Shown piece by piece: positions 5,984 through 9,950 of a stretch of DNA of 9,950 nt. The position numbers and the translations under genes were made by a program. Source of the DNA: DASTGO01 sp035719045 (lineage in GTDB: Bacteria > Actinomycetota > Actinomycetes > Actinomycetales > Kineosporiaceae). Below the pieces are notes generated by a model that saw nothing but the letters and a program-made list of their open reading frames with translations, was not told the DNA's origin and searched no databases. Location of the stretch: assembly GCA_035719045.1 (NCBI GenBank), contig DASTGO010000268.1, forward strand, positions 1 to 9,950, in the 5' to 3' direction. Each line of letters opens with the position of its first letter. Positions within the stretch are counted from its first letter, which is position 1.

Positions 5984-6331
5984 GTGTCCGAATCCCCCGG
6001 TGACGCCGACCTCATCCGCGAGATCGAGCGGGTGGCCGACCGGTTGCGCGTGCTCGGACCCCGCTGGGCATCCGCGACGGCCGCCGGGTCCGCGGGGCAG
6101 GGCACTTCCGGTGAGCCGTCCGGGCCGGAACGGGTCCGCGAGGCGTTGCAGCGGCTGGCCGATCTCGCCGCGGACGCCGAGGGCAGGGTCCGCCGCGACG
6201 TCCCGCCGCTGGCGCCGCGTGCCCTGGCCGACCAGGTCCTCGTGCTCGGACATGACCTGGCGACGCTGGCCGCCCCCGGGGCACTCAGCGCCGGACACGC
6301 CGTCCTGGTGGAGTTGCGCCGCGCCCTGTGA
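5984..6331 (+). CDS. Small helical protein of unknown function, coupled to the hydrolase gene
   Basis: This 115-residue protein starts at GTG 5984, three bases after the hydrolase TGA. A purine-rich GGGGGAAGGGG lies just upstream inside the hydrolase gene, so translational coupling is likely. The sequence is Ala/Leu/Arg-rich and predicted mostly helical. There are two amphipathic stretches (about residues 9-27 and 49-70) joined by a Gly/Ser/Thr-rich linker (about 33-47), and a further helix at about 78-114. No signal peptide, membrane segment, Cys cluster or known motif is visible. I do not recognise a family. The tight spacing suggests a role with the hydrolase, or simple positional linkage. 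Codon composition (high third-position GC) supports a real gene. Confidence 0.7.
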   Translation: MSESPGDADLIREIERVADRLRVLGPRWASATAAGSAGQGTSGEPSGPERVREALQRLADLAADAEGRVRRDVPPLAPRALADQVLVLGHDLATLAAPGALSAGHAVLVELRRAL

Positions 6332-6345
6332 CGTCCCCTGCCGGT

Positions 6346-6366
6346 CCTCGCCCGATCTGGGCGGGG
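6346..6366 (+). terminator. Hairpin after the small gene (likely transcription terminator)
   Basis: CCTCGCCC (6346-6353) pairs with GGGCGGGG (6359-6366) around the loop GATCT, giving eight pairs including one T-G wobble. It begins 15 bp after the stop at 6331. There is no U-tract, as is usual in high-GC actinobacteria. It would separate the amine cluster from the downstream c-di-GMP gene. Confidence 0.45.
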
Positions 6367-6473
6367 TGCCGTTCGGTGCGGATGAGTCCACGCTGGTGTC
6401 CGGGGAAGTCGGCGGTTTCCGGGGGTTGAGCAGGCGGCCTGCGGGTCGAAAGGATGATGCGTCCCCGGACGGC

Positions 6474-6479
6474 GGGAGG
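6474..6479 (+). promoter_or_regulatory. Ribosome-binding site deciding the GGDEF-EAL start
   Basis: GGGAGG at 6474-6479 lies 8 nt before GTG 6488 and 5 nt before the in-frame TTG 6485. The spacing and the commoner start codon favour GTG 6488. The choice changes the protein by only one residue. Confidence 0.55.
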
Positions 6480-6487
6480 TCCCGTTG

Positions 6488-8665
6488 GTGGACGAGGCAT
6501 ACGACTCCGGCGCGGGGTCGTCCGGCCGCCTGGCCGAGGGATTCACCGTGGGCGACGGGCACTTCCGGCGTGTGGTGATGGCCCTGCGCGAGGGGATCCT
6601 CCTGCAGGACGCCGAGGGCCGGGTCGTCGAGTGCAACCCGGCGGCCGAACGGATCCTCGGGATGTCCCGGACCGAGCTCGTCGGCGTGCCCACCGCGCAG
6701 CTGCCGCTGACCGTGATCCATCCCGACGGTTCGCCGTTCCCCGAGGCCCTGCGCCGGATCGCCTTCCCGCGGGAGGCCCACCCCACCCCGCTCCCGCCGC
6801 AGTCCGGGCACGCCTCCCGGGAGGTGGTGATGGGTGTCCGGACGGCCGGCGCCGGCATCCGCTGGGCCATCGTCCACAGCGCGCCGCTGAACCGTCCCGG
6901 TGAACCCGAGCCCTATGCGGTGGTGGCCTCGTTCACCGACATCACCGAGCTGCAGCGGGCGCGGGAGGAACTGGAGGACTCCGAGGAACGGTTCCGGCTG
7001 GCGTTCGAGGAGGCGCTGTCCGGGATGACACTGATGGGAGTCGACCCGGACCGTCCCGGGCGCTTCCTGCGGGTGAACCGGGCCTTCTGCGAGTTCCTGG
7101 GCTACCCCCGGGAGTGGCTGACCGGCAGGACGTTCGAGGACATCACCATTCCCGAGGACCTGCCCGCCGCCCGGGCCGCCGTCGCCCGCTTCGTCGCCGG
7201 GGGCCAGTCGAGCTACCGGGCGCAGCGGCGGTACCGGCACGCCTCGGGCGGGACGGTCTGGGCCGCCTTCAGCATCGCGATGGTGCGCGACCGGCACGGC
7301 CGCCCGGTGTACGCCGTCGGCATGTTCGAGGACATCACCGCGCGCAAGCAGGCCGAACAGGACCTGGTGTACCGGGCCCTGCACGACGACCTCACCGGAC
7401 TGCCCAACCGGTCCCTGCTGCTGGACCACCTGGAGGGCTCGCTGGCCCGGGCCCGGCGTTCCGGCAGCGCCGTCGGGGTGCTGTTCCTCGACCTGGACGA
7501 CTTCAAGGCGATCAACGACAGCTACGGTCACCCGGTCGGGGACGAGTTCCTCCGGAAGGTCGCCGAGCGGGTGGTCTCCTGCCTGCGCGGCGAGGACACC
7601 GCGGCCCGGATCGGCGGCGACGAGTTCGTCGTCGTCTGCGAGGGGCTCACGGATCCGGCGGAGGCCGGGGTCATCGCCGACCGGATCCAGCAGGCGCTCG
7701 GCACCGAGATCCACCTGCTCGGGCAGTCCGTGGCCGCCCCGGTCAGCATCGGGATCGCGGTCAGCGACGCTGCCAGCACCCCGGAAACCCTGCTGCGCGA
7801 TGCCGACACCGCGATGTACGTCGCGAAGCGTTCCGGTGGGCGGCGCTGGGAGCCGGCGAACGAGACCCTGCACGCCGCCGCGGTCCGGGTGATGACCGTG
7901 GACCACGAGCTGCGCCGGGCGCTGGCCGCGGAGCAGCTGCGGGTCCACTACCAGCCGATCTTCGCCCTGGACGGGCAGTTGCCGGTCGCCGTCGAGGCCC
8001 TGCTGCGCTGGGAGCATCCGCAGCGCGGGATGGTCGAACCTGGCGAGTTCCTTGACGTGGCCGAGCAGCGCGGGCTGATCGGACCGCTGGGGGAGCTGGT
8101 GCTGGAGCAGGCCTGCCGGCAGGCGTCGGCCTGGCGGGAGCGCTACGGCGAGGCGGCACCGGCGGTCTGTGTGAACGTGTCGTCGCGGCAGCTGGGGCGC
8201 GGCGGGCTCAGCCGCACCGTCCAGGGACTGCTCGAGGCCCACCGGCTGCCCGCCGACCGGCTCTGCCTGGAGATCACCGAGACCCAGCTGCTGGCGATCG
8301 GCGCCTCAGGCGTGGGGGACCTGGACACCCTTGCCGGGGCGGGGGTCCGGCTGGCCGTCGACGACTTCGGCACCGGATTCGCCGGGTTCCAGTACCTGCG
8401 CCGGCTGCCCGTGCACGAACTGAAGATCGACCTGTCCTTCGTGGCGGGCCTGGACGTCGACCCGACCGACACCGCGATCGTCACGAGCATGATCGCCCTC
8501 GGCCGTTCCCTCGGGCTCACCGTCGTCGCCGAGGGCATCGAGACCCCCGAACAGCTGCGGGCCCTGACCGAACTGGGCTGCGGCTGGGGGCAGGGCTGGC
8601 TGTGGTCCCCGGCCGTGCCCGCCGAGCAGATCGCGTGCCTGCTCGATCAGCTCAGGCGTTCGTAG
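6488..8665 (+). CDS. PAS-PAS-GGDEF-EAL bifunctional cyclic-di-GMP synthase/phosphodiesterase
   Basis: This cytoplasmic signalling enzyme would make and degrade cyclic di-GMP under sensory control. Residue numbers count from TTG 6485. PAS1 spans about 24-155 (DAEGRVVECNPAAERILG, ending FTDITELQ). PAS2 spans about 168-288 (RVNRAFCEFLGYPREW, ending FEDITARKQAEQ), joined by a short helical linker. GGDEF spans about 295-455, with LTGLPNR, LDLDDFKAIND and intact GGDEF at 377-381. The inhibitory RxxD (R368-D371) stands exactly five residues before it. EAL spans about 473-722, with EALLRW (E504), VNVSSRQL (N564), EITET (E596), VDDFGTG (D626, D627), K647, VAEGIET (E683) and QG at 703-704. All catalytic residues I can place are present. 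No transmembrane segment is seen. The 156-bp gap upstream holds a hairpin but no riboswitch that I recognise. Confidence 0.95.
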   Translation: MDEAYDSGAGSSGRLAEGFTVGDGHFRRVVMALREGILLQDAEGRVVECNPAAERILGMSRTELVGVPTAQLPLTVIHPDGSPFPEALRRIAFPREAHPTPLPPQSGHASREVVMGVRTAGAGIRWAIVHSAPLNRPGEPEPYAVVASFTDITELQRAREELEDSEERFRLAFEEALSGMTLMGVDPDRPGRFLRVNRAFCEFLGYPREWLTGRTFEDITIPEDLPAARAAVARFVAGGQSSYRAQRRYRHASGGTVWAAFSIAMVRDRHGRPVYAVGMFEDITARKQAEQDLVYRALHDDLTGLPNRSLLLDHLEGSLARARRSGSAVGVLFLDLDDFKAINDSYGHPVGDEFLRKVAERVVSCLRGEDTAARIGGDEFVVVCEGLTDPAEAGVIADRIQQALGTEIHLLGQSVAAPVSIGIAVSDAASTPETLLRDADTAMYVAKRSGGRRWEPANETLHAAAVRVMTVDHELRRALAAEQLRVHYQPIFALDGQLPVAVEALLRWEHPQRGMVEPGEFLDVAEQRGLIGPLGELVLEQACRQASAWRERYGEAAPAVCVNVSSRQLGRGGLSRTVQGLLEAHRLPADRLCLEITETQLLAIGASGVGDLDTLAGAGVRLAVDDFGTGFAGFQYLRRLPVHELKIDLSFVAGLDVDPTDTAIVTSMIALGRSLGLTVVAEGIETPEQLRALTELGCGWGQGWLWSPAVPAEQIACLLDQLRRS

Positions 8666-8753
8666 CTGATCGCCTCTGCCCGCCCCCGACGCCCATCGTC
8701 TCCAGGCCGAACCGGCCGTCGCGGGTCTGCAGGCCGTTGAGCGTCAGGAGGGC
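8652..8753 (-). pseudogene. Probable C-terminal relic of a thiolase (acetyl-CoA acetyltransferase, fadA-like) gene
   Basis: The minus strand reads 33 codons to a TGA at 8652-8654. The stretch NGLQTRDGRF then GLETMGVGGGQ resembles the conserved thiolase C-terminus, whose family pattern is roughly (F/Y)GLxTMCxGGGQ. The catalytic Cys of that motif is Gly here (GGC), and an in-frame TAG (8754-8756) closes the frame upstream. It cannot be a working enzyme. It follows the SGNH hydrolase on the same strand, where actinobacteria such as Mycobacterium tuberculosis carry fadA3 after Rv1075c. The similarity is judged by eye and the fragment is short. Its last codons overlap the 3' end of the GGDEF-EAL gene on the other strand. 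Confidence 0.45.
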
Positions 8754-8783
8754 CTACGGCGGCGTCGCCGGGGCGCCGTCACG

Positions 8784-9950
8784 TCACCTGCCGAGATCCC
8801 CCGGTGCAGCCTCGGCGGCCGCGTCACCGCTGGCGCCCGGCCGATCGGTGGCGTCCCCGTTGGTGGAGCCGCCGCGCAACCGGCTGCCGAGCTGGGCCAG
8901 GCCGGGGATCGAGGGCAGGCCGGGGAGATTGGTGAGGTTGGGCAGGTTGGCCAGCCCGGCCAGGTTGGGCATCGCCGGCAGGGCGGGCAGCGCCGGACGG
9001 CGCAGCAGCAGCGCCCAGCGCCCGCGGGGACCACGGGTCGCGCCGTTCACGTCGGTGCCGCTGACCTCGGTGCCGGCCGAGGACGCCGCACGGACCGCCG
9101 CCTGCGCGACGTCGGCCTTGCCCTCGCCGCGGCGCAGGTCCGGTCCGGAGTCCGGCAACCCCTCCGGCCAGATGCCGAGGGCGGCGCAGACGCTGGGCAG
9201 CAGGACCGCGGCGGCCCGGGCGTATCCCGCGGCCGAGGGGTGGAACCGGTCGGCGGAGAACAGTTCCCGGCGCCGGGCGGCGAACTCCTCGCCGATCAGG
9301 TCGGCCAGCGACACGCTGCGCCCGCCGGCCTCGACGACGCCGATGGTCTGGGCGGCGGCCAGCTCCCGGCTCCACCGGCGGGTCAGGTAACGCAGCGGCT
9401 GGGCGATCGGCTCGATGGTCCCGAGGTCCGGGCAGGTGCCGACGACCACCTCGGCGCCCAGTTCCCGCAACCGGCGGACGGCCTCGCCGAGGGCCCGGAC
9501 CGCGACCTCCGGCTTGGTCCGGTGGGTGACGTCGTTCGCCCCGACCATGATCACGGCGAGGTCCGGGCAGGGCATGTCCGCGACGAGCCGGTCGACCTGG
9601 GCGTCCAGGTGCCGGGACTCCGCCCCGACCACGGCGGCCACCCGCAGGCGGACCGGACGTCCGGTGATGGCGGCCAGTCCGGCGGCGATCACCGCTCCGG
9701 GGGTCTCCTGCGGATCCGTCACGCCGAGGCCGACGGCGCTGGAGTCGCCGAGCATCGCCATCTCGATCACCGGACCGGCCCCCTTGCCGTACCAGCCGGA
9801 GCCGTCCGGACCCTGCTTCCCGAAGGGGGTGCCGATCCAGCGCCGGGCCATCTTGGCCTCCGCCGCGAGCAGCCCGATCCCCGCCGCTCCGAGCGCCCCG
9901 AGCCCGCCCCCGCCGAACGCGGCCGCGGCGGCGACCCTGCGGGCACGGCT
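8784..9950 (-). CDS. SGNH/GDSL-family hydrolase, N-terminally cut by the window edge
   Basis: This is a predicted esterase or lipase of the SGNH fold, homologous to the exported mycobacterial Rv1075c type. Numbered from an internal Met at 9851, it has block I GDSSAVGLG (D36, S37), block III VGANDVTH (G104, N106) and block V DRFHPSAAGY (D201, H204). This is a complete Ser-His-Asp set with oxyanion Gly/Asn. The frame stays open from 9851 to the window edge. Those 33 codons give RR followed by an Ala/Gly/Leu-rich stretch, a likely signal anchor or signal peptide. The real start is therefore outside the window and the Met at 9851 is probably internal. After the catalytic domain (ending about 226) come a Ser/Thr/Gly linker, a 36-residue xxL triplet tract (286-321) and an Ala/Gly/Asp-rich tail. 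The natural substrate is unknown. Confidence 0.9.
   Translation of the reverse strand, partial: SRARRVAAAAAFGGGGLGALGAAGIGLLAAEAKMARRWIGTPFGKQGPDGSGWYGKGAGPVIEMAMLGDSSAVGLGVTDPQETPGAVIAAGLAAITGRPVRLRVAAVVGAESRHLDAQVDRLVADMPCPDLAVIMVGANDVTHRTKPEVAVRALGEAVRRLRELGAEVVVGTCPDLGTIEPIAQPLRYLTRRWSRELAAAQTIGVVEAGGRSVSLADLIGEEFAARRRELFSADRFHPSAAGYARAAAVLLPSVCAALGIWPEGLPDSGPDLRRGEGKADVAQAAVRAASSAGTEVSGTDVNGATRGPRGRWALLLRRPALPALPAMPNLAGLANLPNLTNLPGLPSIPGLAQLGSRLRGGSTNGDATDRPGASGDAAAEAAPGDLGR
8889..8996 (-). repeat. Twelve-fold Pro-x-Leu triplet repeat in the SGNH hydrolase C-terminus
   Basis: Residues 286-321 (from Met 9851) form twelve uninterrupted triplets. The third position is always Leu, Met or Ile, the first is Pro in eight (Ala in three, Thr in one), and the second is mostly Ala, Asn or Gly. 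At DNA level this shows as repeated CAGGTTGG-like words on the plus strand. A polyproline-II-like rod with a leucine face is plausible. The role is unknown. Confidence 0.8.

Noticed and set aside
6371..6460. Possible hammerhead ribozyme core (CGGATGAG ... CGAAA) before the GGDEF-EAL gene
   Set aside because: The invariant U of CUGAUGA is G here, no convincing stem II connects to the GAAA, and no cleavage-site stem is evident.
6332..6487. c-di-GMP riboswitch controlling the GGDEF-EAL gene
   Set aside because: None of the conserved GEMM-I segments (such as the CACGCACAGGGCAAACC and GACGCAAAGCC strings) can be found in the gap.
4181..8242. Very long minus-strand open frame (1353 codons), and another at 141-2594
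   Set aside because: They run antisense to well-identified plus-strand genes, have low-complexity Arg/Gly/Pro/Val composition and no motif. Such shadow frames are expected at this GC content.
8756..8779. Bidirectional terminator between the convergent genes (ACGGCG / CGCCGT)
   Set aside because: Only six pairs around a 12-nt loop; too weak to call, though some terminator is expected in this gap.

Overview
The window is uniformly GC-rich, with GTG as well as ATG starts and strong GGAGG-type ribosome-binding sites. It shows the gene set of a high-GC Actinomycetota (actinobacterial) chromosome. Genus cannot be told from the sequence alone. There are eight protein genes, seven on the plus strand and one on the minus strand. 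No tRNA, rRNA, CRISPR array, transposase or phage gene was seen.

Bases 1-5980 hold a catabolic cluster for a gamma-glutamylated amine. It runs: FadR/GntR-type regulator, glutamine-synthetase-like ligase, aldehyde dehydrogenase, short-chain dehydrogenase and class-I-amidotransferase-type gamma-glutamyl hydrolase. The chemistry that fits is ATP-dependent coupling of an amine to glutamate, then oxidation of the protected amine to a carboxylate, then hydrolysis that returns glutamate. The amine oxidase of the classical putrescine (Puu) route is absent. An SDR plus an ALDH fits an amino-alcohol such as ethanolamine better, as in the GlnA4-type route of Streptomyces. No transporter is in view. Two of the intergenic gaps are unusual: 3992-4207 holds three tandem hairpin repeats, and 4976-5227 holds a degenerate ~31-bp tandem array with a 15-bp perfect hairpin.

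Bases 5984-8665 hold a small unknown helical protein, translationally coupled to the hydrolase gene. A hairpin follows, then a cytoplasmic PAS-PAS-GGDEF-EAL protein in which both the diguanylate cyclase and the phosphodiesterase motifs look intact.

Bases 8652-9950 converge on that gene. The minus strand carries an SGNH/GDSL hydrolase whose start lies beyond the window edge. In the 118-bp gap after it, and slightly overlapping the GGDEF-EAL gene, is a short reading frame resembling the C-terminus of a thiolase. In other actinobacteria (for example Mycobacterium tuberculosis Rv1075c-fadA3) a thiolase gene follows this hydrolase. The fragment may therefore be the scar of a lost fadA gene.
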